A DNA stretch of 64,000 nucleotides from Amaurobius ferox. Its lineage: Eukaryota; Arthropoda; Arachnida; Araneae; Amaurobiidae. The translations under genes were made by a program, and so were the position numbers. The stretch is from the NCBI GenBank assembly GCA_951213105.1, contig OX578152.1:96160568-96224567 (forward strand). The letters are read 5' to 3'. The notes under the pieces are model-generated. The model was not told the origin of the DNA, did not search any database, and saw nothing but the letters and a program-made list of their open reading frames with translations. Below are positions 1-10,773 of this stretch, in pieces (the first letter of the stretch is position 1; every line of letters starts with the position of its first letter).

Positions 1-332
1 TCTAAGAATACGCATATATGTGGTACTGTTTTAAAAAATCGGAAGGACATGCCAAAGAATTATCCATCTGTACCTAAAACATATATACACTAAAATTTTT
101 AATATTTTGATAAAAAAAAATTTGAATAAAAAATATACATCAAATAGAAAATAAGTATTTCCTTTCTTCCTGAAAAAAGTAGAATGCTGTGTTGAACGGG
201 TGATTTTTAGTGAATATTTTTCGAGAGTAAGGCTTAGCGCAAAAAAGTAGCCGTCTTTTACGCACATTTCGGAAACGAAGCGCTTCGTCCTTTGGGCCAC
301 GGTAGTTTCGGAATGCCGCCGTCCCGAAAGGG
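1..332. mobile_element. piggyBac-like element terminus (partial copy)
   Basis: The right edge is GAAAGGG followed by the tetranucleotide TTAA at 333-336, the classic piggyBac target site. Roughly positions 110-332 are an inverted-orientation relative of the left part of the 683-bp element at 35467-36149. They share the CCGCCGTCC block, the GGCCCAAAGGACGA block and the TTCACTAAAAATCACC block, each read on the opposite strand. The other end is not in the window, so the copy is either cut by the window edge or truncated. There is no transposase reading frame, and I infer a non-autonomous element. Homology to the second copy is seen directly; the piggyBac assignment rests on TTAA plus CCCTTTC ends. 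Confidence 0.55.
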
Positions 333-500
333 TTAAAAATTCTTTGCGGTGAATGCTTCACGGCGAGATTTCAGTTGGTTTTGTACTGTGTGCTGCCCCT
401 AACGGAAAATTTTCTCTAGTGAAGCAGAGATAATAATGCTCTGCTGATTAGCTTGTGTTTTTCCCTAAGATGTTTTGCTTGTCACCATATATATATATAT

Positions 501-704
501 ATAAGATTTAAAATGAAAAAAGAAATTATATAGATGGAATGATTGTTTTTACAGGGTTGCAGAAAGGTCAAGGGGGATTGCGACATGAAGTCAAAGCTAG
601 CTTCTAACCAGGAAATAGGGGTCGCAATCCCCCTTGACCTTTCTGCAACCCTGTAAAAACAATCATTCCATCTATATAATTTATTTTTTCATTTTAAATC
701 TTAT
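501..704. repeat. Long near-perfect inverted repeat (hairpin)
   Basis: Two 84-bp arms (501-584 and 621-704) are reverse complements with one clear mismatch and are separated by a 36-base loop. The arms carry the block AGGGTTGCAGAAAGGTCAAG and its complement. A (TA)n tract abuts the left arm and a long (TA)n tract follows at 781-833. Such near identity implies recent formation or a foldback MITE. Transcribed RNA would fold into a dsRNA stem of about 84 bp. No coding sequence is visible. Confidence 0.85.
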
Positions 705-778
705 TTTTCAAGACTCTGATAGTGCGGCAATTTGCGCCTTTCTCTTTCTTGGATTTCATACTTTTTGGGATTGTATTT

Positions 779-780
<2 letters not shown>

Positions 781-833
<53 letters not shown>
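781..833. repeat. (TA)n microsatellite
   Basis: An uninterrupted TA dinucleotide tract of about 50 bases. Shorter TA tracts lie at 486-502, 985-1000, 13520-13532, 19494-19507, 43958-43971, 44357-44374 and 59664-59690. Confidence 0.95.
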
Positions 834-836
<3 letters not shown>

Positions 837-1161
837 GTAAATCCAATGTTAGAATGTAAGTAGTAACTCATAATACACTACCATAAAATTTTCTACAAAA
901 TACAAAGAAATAAAAGAAATTAAACCATAAAGAGGAAATTATAAAGCGTAATGCAAGTCCTAAAGACAAAGACAATCAACAAATTTCATATATATATATA
1001 TAAATAAATAAATTCTTTTGTTTGAATTGGATGCTTTATCTCTTTAATTTTTCTACTTTAATTCACACATTTAATATTTAGAGTAAAGTTACATAATAAC
1101 GTTGATCCTTCAACACTAAAAAAAGAGACAACTAATTTAAGAATTTCACATTGCCATTTGC

Positions 1162-1220
1162 CCGGCCGTCCAAATAAGTGCTCTTAGTCCCCTGGACGAG
1201 TCGGACGGTCTGGGTCTTCT
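1162..1220 (+). mobile_element. Severely 5'-truncated SINE 3' end with 14-bp TSD
   Basis: This 59-bp insertion matches the 3' end of the SINE at 26646-26912 (CCGGCCGTCC, then GTCGGACGGTCTGGGTCT). It is flanked by the exact 14-bp direct repeat ACATTGCCATTTGC at 1148-1161 and 1221-1234. A target-site duplication of that length, 5' truncation and a fixed 3' tip are hallmarks of LINE-mediated retrotransposition. It sits at the edge of a mariner relic, so it is younger than that relic. Confidence 0.8.
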
Positions 1221-1224
1221 ACAT

Positions 1225-1800
1225 TGCCATTTGCATCAAAGAAAGACTTTTAAGTTGCTCAAAATAGCATCTGAGGGCATTGTTGCACAGTCAACTCCAG
1301 TGAATGAAAGACTATCACACCCTCTCACAGATTCCTGGTGTGGTATTGATCTTGTCCACAGCAACAATGATTCTTGTAACAAGATCTTCCAGGAAGTCCA
1401 CGGGTGTCTCATAAACAAATGTTTTTATGTGCCCCCAGAAAAAGAATTCTAGTGGATTAAGGTTCAGGGAGCATGGAGGCCAAGCCACTGGTCCACCACG
1501 TCCAATCTAACACCCAGGATATATCGCATTTAAGAAGTATCTTACCTCTGTGGAAAAGTGTGCTGGAGTCCTATCATGCATAAATCACATGTTCCTCTAA
1601 GTGGTGAGCAGAATACCCTGCAACAGACTGGGAAGCACTAACCCCAGGAACACACAGTACACTGTGCTAGTCAGACATTCTGGCAAGAGGAAAGGCCACA
1701 CCAGGAGTTTGCGAGAGGTTGTAACAGTCTTTTATTCACCGGTTTCGACTGTGCAACAATACCCTTGGATGCCACTTTGAGCAGTTACTTTGAGTCTTTC
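1225..1800 (-). pseudogene. Rearranged mariner-like transposase relic (inverted fragments)
   Basis: On the minus strand, about 1580-1230 reads in broken frames as the C-terminal half of a mariner-type transposase. It has a catalytic-region HDRTPAHF motif (about 1575), then LNPLEFFLWGHIKTFVYETP (about 1460-1400), then a tail of the type ERVRxSFxxxxxLCNxA. A second copy of the same C-terminal segment lies at 1680-1800 on the + strand, so 1240-1360 and 1680-1800 form an inverted repeat pair with diverged arms. Stops and frame changes rule out function. In intact members this enzyme cuts and rejoins transposon DNA at TA sites. The N-terminal DNA-binding region was not found. Confidence 0.7.
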
Positions 1801-2439
1801 TCTGATACGAATAGAAATGTGATAACACCTAAATTAGTGAAGCCCCCCCTTTTTTTTTACTGTTGAAGTATCAGCATAGATATGTAACTTTACTCTTTTC
1901 TGGCACTATGAGTGGAATGTGGCCCTAGGTGCCATTGCAAATATTGTTTGTCTTGGTGTGTACTATGTTGTTACATATGACTTTATTGGAAAACAATCCA
2001 TTATACAGCTGACATTTCACAATAATACAAAGAGAGATATTGTAGCCGTTACTCATTTACCACTATCCAGGAGGCACATGTGATTTAAGGTTTGCTACGG
2101 ATGTGATTAACATTGCCAGAGATTGGTATAATTACATTCAAACACAAGCTACACATTTATGAAAACATTAAAAAGCAAAATGAAATAAGATTGAAATTAA
2201 TTAAGGAAATGACCAATGGCAGTTTACACAAAATTTAAATAACTTAAAAGGATAAAAGAGATTAACATTATACATACAGAAAGGAGCCATTGAAATTAAA
2301 GAGCTAGACAATTAACACATAGAAATTATACAAATAATACAATTTAAAATTAAACTTTTAAAAACATTATCAAAGATTAGCAAATATTAAACTTATAAAA
2401 AGACAAATTAATAAAATTAAAAAATTCTCATCGAAACTA

Positions 2440-2520
2440 ATGAAAGGTAATTCTTCAACAAATTCTTCAACAAATAAGGAAATTCTTCAACAAATAAGGC
2501 AATTCTTCAACAAATTTAAA
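2440..2520. repeat. Short tandem repeat, AATTCTTCAACAAATAAGG unit
   Basis: Three to four imperfect copies of a unit of about 19 bases built on AATTCTTCAACAAAT(AAGG), in otherwise A/T-rich DNA. The surrounding 1800-2700 stretch has no recognisable gene; 1735-1800 belongs to the mariner relic. Confidence 0.7.
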
Positions 2521-2639
2521 TATTAAGACTCAGAACGATGTGTATCAAAATTCTTACAAACTTAATCATTTGTTTCATAAAATTGATTAATTTGATAAGT
2601 TCTTAAGTTTAATAAATAGTGGTGCAACAGTAGATTTGT

Positions 2640-3070
2640 ATCCATGAAATTTTCTAGTTCCATCTGGTCCTTTTGGTCGTCTCAATACAATTACTTGAGG
2701 TTCAACAGACTATTTTCTTGGCATCCATTTATTATTGATCACTCCATCCCCTCTAAATAAGCCAGGAAGTAACAATTTTGCCATTTCCTGCAGAGCCATC
2801 AGATTCTAAGCTATCTTCCTTTGAAATTTTTGGAATCAGAAATGAACGGTGCCATCATTTCGCACAAATGCCAATTTTGAAACACTTAAAATTCCCTTCT
2901 TTTACCAGCCTTCCATCATCCATAGCATTTTTCAAGGATAATTTCAACATAGCATCATATGTTGCAATATCCACTTTCTTCTTGTCTCTGAGGTATTTCT
3001 TCAAATCACATAGGGCAATTCCAAATTTGCTCTGAAGTTTGTGAATGGCAGTGAGAGCTAGCTATTCTGC
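2640..3070 (-). pseudogene. Decayed coding relic, possible linker-histone-like (H15) fold
   Basis: Reading the minus strand from about 3060 to 2860 gives an open stretch with the pattern LTAIHKL...FGIALCDLKKYL...VDIATYDAMLKLSLKNAMDDG...NFKCFKI. Its spacing of helices and final FK resembles a linker-histone H15 winged helix. Downstream the frame breaks, and a lysine/glycine/proline-rich tail can be read in other frames towards 2640. There is no intact start and there are internal stops. The H15 suggestion is from visual pattern only and is weak. It could be a processed pseudogene or a transposon-carried domain. Confidence 0.3.
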
Positions 3071-3353
3071 AAATATTCACATTTCGGGTGTCCTTAACTC
3101 TGTTATATTTTGGTTTCTCCATCACACAGAATACTTCTCAAAGGCAGAAATTACAGCAGGATTTTCGATGAATTTCATTGTTGAGTTATCGTTTTTATGG
3201 GTAATGATTTTTTGTTGCCAAATGAGCTACACAATTTTTACCAAATTCTTTACTTAATTCCTACAATTGGTGTGTGCTATCACTCCTCTTATTTTGTTGA
3301 AAGAATTTACATTCACCCTGTATATGATTTTGATGGAATTTCTTCCTTAAATA

Positions 3354-4646
3354 CAAGGTCGAGTCAAATGAAAGTGAGCCAATGCAAATATATGACAAAC
3401 GGAGTACTTTATTTAAATGTAGTCTCCATGAGCATTAAGACATTTGTCCCACTGATTAACGAGTCGCGTGATTGCCTTCTTATAAAACTCCTTGGGTTGC
3501 TGCTGCAAAATGTCTGTAACTGACTCCTTCACGTCATCGTCCGACATGAATCTGGTTCCTTTGAGCTGTTTTTTCAATTGCCCGAAAATGTGAAAATCGC
3601 AAGGTGAGAGGTCGGGGCTGTATGGTGGATGTTGCAGCGTTTCCCACTTGAACCTTTCCAGTTTTTCCTTAACCACACTAGCGACGTGAGGATGGGCATT
3701 GTCGTGTAGCAAGATGACCAAATTTGTCAATTTTCCAGGTCGTTTGTTCTTGATTGCGACACACAGCCGATCCAGTGTTTCACAATATCGGAAACGATTG
3801 ATAGTCATCTCTCCAGGTTTAGAAAATTCAATCAGTAATGGCCCCTGACGATCGAAAAAAAAAGTCAACAGCACCTTTCCGGCAGAAATGACAACCTTTG
3901 CTTTCTTTGGGGTGGTGAATTCAAATGTTTTCACTGTAAGCTTTGCCGCCGTGTTTCAGGCTCGTAGTGGTGGCACCATGATTCGTCCCCGGTCACAATC
4001 TCAGACAAGAAGTCGTCACCCTCATTGTGATACCGGATCAGATGAGTCAAGGCAGCACCGAGTCTCTCCGTCTTCTGTCTGTTGTTCAAAATCTTGGGCA
4101 TCCATTGAGCACACAAGAGCCGATAACCGAGATGGTCTCAATTTATGGTGTGAACCGAACTGTGACTGATGTTCACACGCTCTGCCAGTTCATCGATGCG
4201 TATCCTCCGTTCTTGTCTAATCAGCTCATCGACCTGTGCAATTGTATTGGGGGTGATTGCACGGTGGCTTTGGCCCGGTCTTGGATCATCTCTTTGCAAT
4301 TTTCACGTCCTTCTTTGAACCGTTTGCTCCAACGCTTCACAGTGGTCAATGCAATGCAATGTTCGCTGTACACAGCAGCCATACGGCGACTAATTTCGTG
4401 TTGGGAAACACCTTCAGCTGTCAAAAACCTGACCACACCACGCTGTTCCTCTTTTGAAGCGTCCATTATGTCACACAACCGTGTTCAACCCAGTGTATGA
4501 GAGCATTAAACAACTTTTATCCTCACACCTACGTGTCACTTTCGTAACTGATAGATGCCTGTGTGCTATGCACATGCGTCGCAGATAATGGACAGAACCA
4601 TTATTGCGCGGGGTGGGTTGGCTCACTTTCATTTGATTCGCCCTCA
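3354..4646 (-). mobile_element. Full-length mariner (Tc1/mariner, DD34D) element
   Basis: Both ends are present. The left terminus contains GAGTCAAATGAAAGTGAGCC (3361-3380) and the right terminus carries its inverted counterpart (4621-4640), giving terminal inverted repeats of about 26-28 bp with a few mismatches at the tips. A TA dinucleotide flanks each end (3352-3353 and 4647-4648), as expected for the mariner target duplication. The length is 1293 bp, the usual mariner size. The transposase is on the minus strand but frameshifted, so the copy is dead, though it could still be mobilised in trans if its ends are recognised. Confidence 0.93.
3413..4478 (-). pseudogene. Mariner transposase, frameshifted
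   Basis: Cut-and-paste transposase in at least three frame segments. The first, 4478-4221, is the N-terminal helix-turn-helix half: it starts MCDIMDASKEEQRGVVRFLT and contains ISRRM and VKRWSKRF. The second, 4220-3931, continues through RIRIDELAERVNISHSSVH and reaches VTGDESWCHHYEPE, which holds the first catalytic Asp. The third, 3934-3413, is the C-terminal part with LLHDNAHPH (second Asp) and PYSPDLSPCDFHIFG (third Asp). Exactly 34 residues separate the last two Asp, so this is a DD34D mariner. Frame changes near 4220 and 3935 destroy the protein. The catalytic residues are retained, which suggests fairly recent loss. Confidence 0.9.
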
Positions 4647-7396
4647 TATATTTTTAAATGACAACTTGAATGAAAATATCTTTTTTGGGCCAACCCCCTC
4701 CCCCTCCATTATGTATCAAAAAATTCCCTTAAGTATATTTATTAGATTTTAATATATTTTATTTATTAGTCAGTAATTTGTTAAAGAAAGGTTAGCAATA
4801 TTGCAAAAATTTTTATTTAGATTGTCTGTATATTTTGTTTTTTAAATATTTTTCATTTTTGTAATCTGTTTGCATCCACTATTATTTCTATATTAATTTT
4901 GCGTTTTATATAGAGAAATTGTCTTTGAAACATATTATAAATGAAATGAAGCTATATTTTCAAAATAATGTTATTAAAACATTATTTTTTTATGCACTTA
5001 GAATGATTTAGACTCATTAGAAAGAAGCACATTTGGCGAGTACTCTTTTTGCGGAATTTTACTTCTTTTCGAAAAAATTAAATACAATTTTTAATTGCTA
5101 ATCAAAATTGCTGAATTACTATGCAAGATAGATTTTTTGTGGCAATTGTTGCTACGCAATCTTTTTTTCTCTCTAAATTAAACCTTGTATATGTGTATAA
5201 TATTCTTACTGTTCATAGCTAAGAAGTTAAAAACTTTTAAATAATATTTGTAAAGTTTATGGTAAATTAAGATCCATATAAGGTCTTTGAGCCCTTATTT
5301 TTGCTACACTTCACTAAACATTGTGCTTAAAAGTGCTCATATATCTTTTGAACTCGTGTAATAAACTTTATATAGTTGCATATGCCTTCTTACTGTCACA
5401 ATAAGATATGACCATGTGACCTACAATCTAACAAAAAATTTGTCGTACTACACAGCTGGATTCAAATTTAGAGTAGATAAAGATCAAATTGCATACTTGT
5501 ACCATTCAAGTTTATTCATTATTCTTTAAACTGGAAGTCAACAGCATATAAAGGTTGTCTTTGTTGATAACTATGTAAATAAAATTATGATTCCATAAGT
5601 TTTCTTACTCCCATTGTTCAGATATGATTATCGCCAATGAACACTGAGGTCAAAAGGAATCTCATGATTCTATTAGCTGTAGTGTGGTTATGATTTAAGC
5701 TTTAATGCCACCTTTTTACAAGTCATACTTTCGAACAGACTAATTTCTTTGCACATAATGAACTTGAATTGTTTCATAAAGCATTGAGTTCTATAATACA
5801 GTGAACTTCCATGACTGTGGTATCCAATGGTTCGCATAGTCTGTTGGGCTATACTGAAATAGATATATTTATAACTAAATAATTTTATATGCAGATTTCT
5901 GTTCATTGAAGTTTGCCGTATAATTTTTAATTTTTCCCATACTGTACAGTGTAATCCTGTACATAGTACAGTGTGTAATGTTTTTGGCAAAAAATATGAC
6001 ATTTTCTGTCCATTATTTTATTTTTAATTTTCCACATTTTTTGCCCCATTTTAATGTGACATTCGGTAATCCATCAAATTTGTTAATTTGGCCCCTCTGA
6101 AATCTCAAACATGCTAGATAATTGGAAGTTTACTGTATAGGGTACTTAATTAAATTAAATGCGAACTCCACAAACAGGTTCTGAATTTGAGCCACTGACT
6201 TTAATCAATAACACTGCAATTTTATGTAGTATCCTCATTTTCTCCCATCATTATCCCATCACTTAATATAAAGTTATCTTATAAAATTTTACATTGCATT
6301 ATCTATTTTTTATTTAAAATTCCTCCAAAACTTTATATTTATTCCCCATTGTAGTATAACAAATATGATGTAGTTAGTGTCATCATCAATAGCTCTATTA
6401 AAAAAAAATCCTTTCATTTTTAACATTCTTTTGTGATTGTGACCTACTTATTATTAATGTAAAGAATTAAATATGACCTAGTAAAGCTTTGGACAGCCAA
6501 ACATTTTTATTCTTACTAGGGCAAATACTCATTATCAGCCATAAACAAATTTTTATCGTGTACTTCAAAGCCATAACCATATCATATTTGATCTAAACTC
6601 AGACTAAATAAAATTTTACCTATTTCATCACCTGGACTGAATCTTCATAGCATAAAGACTTTGCCTAAATTAGTAGACTTTTAGTATGTAGCTACAGTAA
6701 AGTTACGTAAGTTTTTGTGGTCCACTGACTTTTTTGACAATGATATGGTCTTCCTTTCATAACAATGCTACTATTGATTTATTTTTTTCCTGCATTAAGT
6801 AGGAACTCAGTGGGTAATGTCATTTAAATTAGTATAGCTATTTTACTGAGCACTGATAATAATTTTCTTGTTTAAATACAACATTCAAGTGTAGAAGCAA
6901 CAACAAAAAAATAAATAAAAAAATGACTTTATTTATTAAAAGTTAGTTTTATTAAAAAGGTGTTTAAATAGAATGCTACACTTATACATTTTGTATATCA
7001 GTTTTGTGTTTTTGAAAATGAATCTATGAATAGCATATTTTTTAATGTTTTAGATACATATCTCATGATCTAGATTTAGTTACAAATGACTTTTAAATAT
7101 CACTTTAAAGATCATTTTATTCAAAAAGTAAGTTTGAAACTATTGAAGTAATGAAAATGTAGATCATGAAACCATTCAATGATTGATGCATGCTAATATA
7201 TATCAGTATAATGCTTTTATAATATATGATTGAAATTGTAAACTTGTAATTTTTTATAAAATAATCTAATTTTTTGTAATTTAAAATTTCATCCTTCTGA
7301 AGGACAAATTTGTAAGTTCATTTTGAAATTTAAAACTTTATTTTTAATACGTTTACTCTATATGTTGGTACTAATTTAACTCTGTTTATCCCACAG
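4647..7396. other. Intron or upstream sequence without recognisable gene
   Basis: AT-rich sequence with many homopolymer T/A runs and stop codons in all frames. I see no exon, RNA gene or clear transposon here. It precedes the acceptor of the first visible TNRC6 exon (TTTATCCCACAG at 7385-7396), so it is presumably intronic. Confidence 0.6.
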
Positions 7397-8202
7397 CAAT
7401 TACAGTTGCCAAAGCAGCATCCATCCCTCCAGAATCCTCAACCGTCCACGTTTGATGTTGTCAAATCCAATCTTGATTCAATAAACGCTTTACATTCTGA
7501 GTTCAGGGATCTCTCTGTAAAGGACTCTGGACCGCAAGGTCACTCTAGATTGAATCAGTGGAAGTTGCCTTCATTCGAAATGGAAGATAATCCTACTTCT
7601 ACTGAGAGCAATGGATGCAATCGGGAAAACAGCAACTCTAGTGAATTCAGCCGTGCTCCCGGCTCTATTACAAAATCCTCATCATCTAACAGCTTATCCT
7701 CTACCACTGCTACACATTCATCAAGTAACTTGACTCCGTTGAATGAGAACTCATGGCCCGAGATGCCTCGATCTCAAACAGACACTTCATCAGAACCAAA
7801 TGAATCCACCACGTCTGTTCAAGCCAATAGTGACACCATCAGTTCGTCAAATGACAATGGTTCCGAAGGCAACACCAAACACAACAGTGCCTCTGATAAC
7901 AAAGATTCTCCTGCCACTTCCTCAAATCCCTCCACTTCCAGCTCTTCCCAGTCCTACAACTTAAATGATCTTGTGCCTGAGTTTGAACCAGGAAAGCCAT
8001 GGAAAGGTACCTCACGTATAAAGAACTTTGAGGACGATCCCCATGTTACTCCTGGAAGTATTGCCAAATCTCCCCTCTCTCTGAACAGTATTAAAGACTC
8101 TGAACTTTTTACTTGGAATACCAAACTAAATACTTCAAACTTGTCTACATCATCGTTGACTTCAAGTACATGGACATTTTCACCACCATCTGCACAAAAT
8201 AG
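7397..8202 (+). CDS. gw/TNRC6: GW182/TNRC6 (gawky) exon with PAM2 motif
   Basis: Internal coding exon of GW182, the cytoplasmic P-body scaffold that binds Argonaute and recruits poly(A)-binding protein and the CCR4-NOT and PAN2-PAN3 deadenylases for miRNA silencing. It starts in phase 0 after CCCACAG and reads QLQLPKQHPSLQ. It then has an M1-like segment (LNQWKLPSFEMEDN), a long Ser/Thr/Asn-rich low-complexity stretch, the PABP-binding PAM2 motif (VPEFEPGKPWKG, at about 7973-8008), then DPHVTPGSI as in animal TNRC6 proteins. The frame continues to 8278 but that tail has no homology. The exon ends at AATAG just before GCAAGG, a GC-type donor, and joining to the next exon gives QNR-SWNRS. The GW-repeat and UBA regions are upstream, outside the window. 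Confidence 0.93.
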
Positions 8203-9178
8203 GCAAGGCTTATACTTATTATTTTTAAATGGTGTTTATTTAGCACTTATGTATTGTACCCCCGTCACTCAGACTTAGTGCCAATAATAGTACTAATGCA
8301 GGGTTTGTACTTATCTTAAAAGTACTAAAATTTAATTTAAAAGATTAAGCATAAGTGCTTATATTTTATATACTTTTTGTAACGTAGAATGCTTAATTTT
8401 TCTTTTACACTCTTTATTTTTATTCAATGCTATATAGCTGAAATGTTGTTTATCAAAAGAGGTTTGTCATCATGCTTGTATATTTTTTATATAACACTAG
8501 GGATGGCATTAAGTGGTTGGTTGGCAAATTCACATTTGTAAGAAGTAATTTAAATTTTAAAAGTTTATAACAATACACATTCAAAATATTTTTGTTATGA
8601 ACACCTGTGAATTTTGATCAGAGTGTCTTTTGCCAGATATATGGAAATTTATTTCATATAGTTAAACATTTTATATCCTAATTTGTGAATTTTTTCGTAT
8701 GAACTGATTAGAAACAAAACTACTACGTTCTTTTTACTTTATTTGCGTTAAAACTTAATGAACTCAGAAATTCATAAGATTCATATCATACTAATCTCAT
8801 GAAAATTTTATAGAAAGTTTTTTAACAAAGTATGATAAAACAGACTAAAATGCTCCATATTGCAAATATGCCAAAAATTATATTTAGATTTTTAGCACCA
8901 TTATATCACTTGGTCTAAGTTTATATTATGTCTTAAATTGAACTCTCTGAATTTTATAAATGTTACATGCATAATTCCAAGTTTTATATTAGTAAACGTA
9001 GATGGGCAATTCATTATTATTAGCTCTACCTACGCAGACCATTTGTGTTCTACTGTCTTTTAATCTTGCGTATCTGTTGATAATTTTACAACCCAGCCTC
9101 TGGAGTGTGAGTCTTCATTTGACTTTTTTGAATATTAATATTCTATGGTATTTAGTTCTGTTCATCTCACAATCATTA
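8203..9178. other. Intron 1 proximal part, no recognisable feature
   Basis: The intron begins with GC rather than GT (GCAAGG, 8203-8208). The sequence after it is AT-rich with no coding signal or repeat I can name. Confidence 0.6.
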
Positions 9179-9290
9179 TACAGGGTATGCACGCTGCCTT
9201 AAAAACCTGTAAAGTCCTTGAATTTAATTTAACTTTTCCCTCAAGTCTTTAAATATCCTGGAAAATCCTTGAATTTCTCAAATTATCCAA
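9179..9290. repeat. Possible DNA-transposon terminal fragment
   Basis: Begins ACAGGGTATGCACGCTGCC and continues with repeated short motifs around CCTTGAATTT and CCTGGAAAATCCTTG. This layout (CAGGG-type end plus subterminal AAxTCCTTGAA repeats) resembles hAT-like ends such as those at 60998 and 62689 in this window. No opposite end or transposase was found nearby, so it is a solitary fragment at best. Confidence 0.35.
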
Positions 9291-9609
9291 GTTTAGAGTG
9301 GATAAAAAAATGTTCGAGTTTTTCACATTCCTCTCCATGTTCTGAAACATTGTTTTTCAACCAGCTCCTTCGATATCGTGAGAATACGTTTCAATACTTC
9401 TTCCTTTATCACTGCTCTTTCCATAGATACAGTAGACAGTTATCATTGGCTTTTTCTTGCTGCTCTCTCATTCTTTTGCCTTTAGTAGACAATCCATGTG
9501 ACATCAAAAGGAGGTGTGTTCAGGTCTGTGACAAGATTTGCATTTCATGACTATCCAGCCATGAGGAGAGGAAGGTTTCTCTCTCATTTTTAATGGCAAC
9601 TACAGTAGG

Positions 9610-10065
9610 GCTGCAATCTTCACCTTTCCCGTAAGGCCAGAGATTTAGGCTCTAGAAAGATGGGCTGGTAGGACGCACATTAGTGGTTGTCTGGCATTAG
9701 ACTGGTGAATGGTGGGTGACCCTCAGTACTGATGTGTCTGGCTGAGGTACTAGACAGTCTAGGACTGTTGTTGTTGGCACGGGCACTTTCTCCCAGATGT
9801 CATCTCCTCCCTCCTTTTGAACAGCAGTGGTTGAAGGGCTTTAACCTTTGCTTCTCCCGTGAGGCCACATTCGGACTCAAGAATGGTGGGCTGGCAGAAT
9901 ACACATTGATGGTGGTTTAGTGTTAGGCTAGAGCTCTCTCTGATGTCAGTGGACTCTCAGTACTGGTGTTGCTAGCCAAGGCAAACAGTGATTCAGAACT
10001 GATGTAGCTAGCAGAGGTAGTCTCTCATGGATGTCATCTCTGGAGGCTGGTAGATCACGAAGGGG
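9610..10065. repeat. Degenerate ~230-bp tandem repeat, GC-richer than surroundings
   Basis: Two diverged units begin at about 9628 and 9857. Each has CCCGTRAGGCCA, then GATGGGCTGG or GGTGGGCTGG, then ACGCACATTAGTGG or ACACATTGATGG, then CTCAGTACTG and a TCTCATGG/CCAGATGTCATCTC block. A partial third unit follows to about 10065. The GC content is clearly above the flanking intron. Reading frames are short and not shared by the units, so coding is unlikely. I do not recognise the family. Confidence 0.6.
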
Positions 10066-10773
10066 ATTGATTCAATGGTGGTCTGTTATGCTGAAGAAGC
10101 TGAGAGTGCTGTCATTGAATATAGGAGCCTGGCCCCCAAAAGGAAAATTATATATTCATTGGTATGTTATGATGCGAGGCTTCTTACCCAAGAGGTTTTT
10201 GTTGAAGTAAGTTTCATTGTGTGTGCAGGTCTCTTGCTTGTAGTAAAGATGTTTTAAAAATATTAATGTTATGAACAACCGCAACCTCTCATTTCTATGA
10301 CTTTGGCCCTAACTAAGGAATGATCTTTTGTACAGTGCCAAATTGTGATCTAGCAAACCTTTCCCCCACCAATTTTCAAATTTCGTATTGCTAAGGGTCC
10401 AAACGCTAACATGCAATGCTCTTGGTGATGATAGAAAAGCCAAAAGTAGCTAATTTGTACCCACAGGTGTTAAAATGATCAGAGAGATGATCTCACTTTG
10501 TACATTCTAAAGTCACCAAAAGGAAGCACCGATTGGGTAACCATCTTGAAAAATATGTGAATCTCCTGTGGATGTTGGCTTGAGAAAATTACTTTTTAGA
10601 AATTTGTAAAAACACGTTGTGTATGGGCATAAAGATATTCATTTGTGCATAAAACATATTTAACAGATTATACTTGTAATAATATTCAAAATAGTTACTT
10701 TGACATAACTCATCTAAAAGTAGTTATATTTACCATCGATGTAATAGTTTACAAAATTCATGTAGTTTCTTGA

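Noticed and set aside
634..834. Short frame ending in Tyr-Ile repeats
   Set aside because: Created by the (TA)n tract and one arm of the hairpin.
7743..7964. Second frame overlapping the PAM2 exon
   Set aside because: Low-complexity shadow of the Ser/Thr-rich exon; no homology.
8203..8278. Read-through extension of the PAM2 exon to a stop at 8278 as the true C-terminus
   Set aside because: The added residues have no family homology, while splicing at 8202 gives an exact phase match to the M2 exon and the rest of TNRC6.
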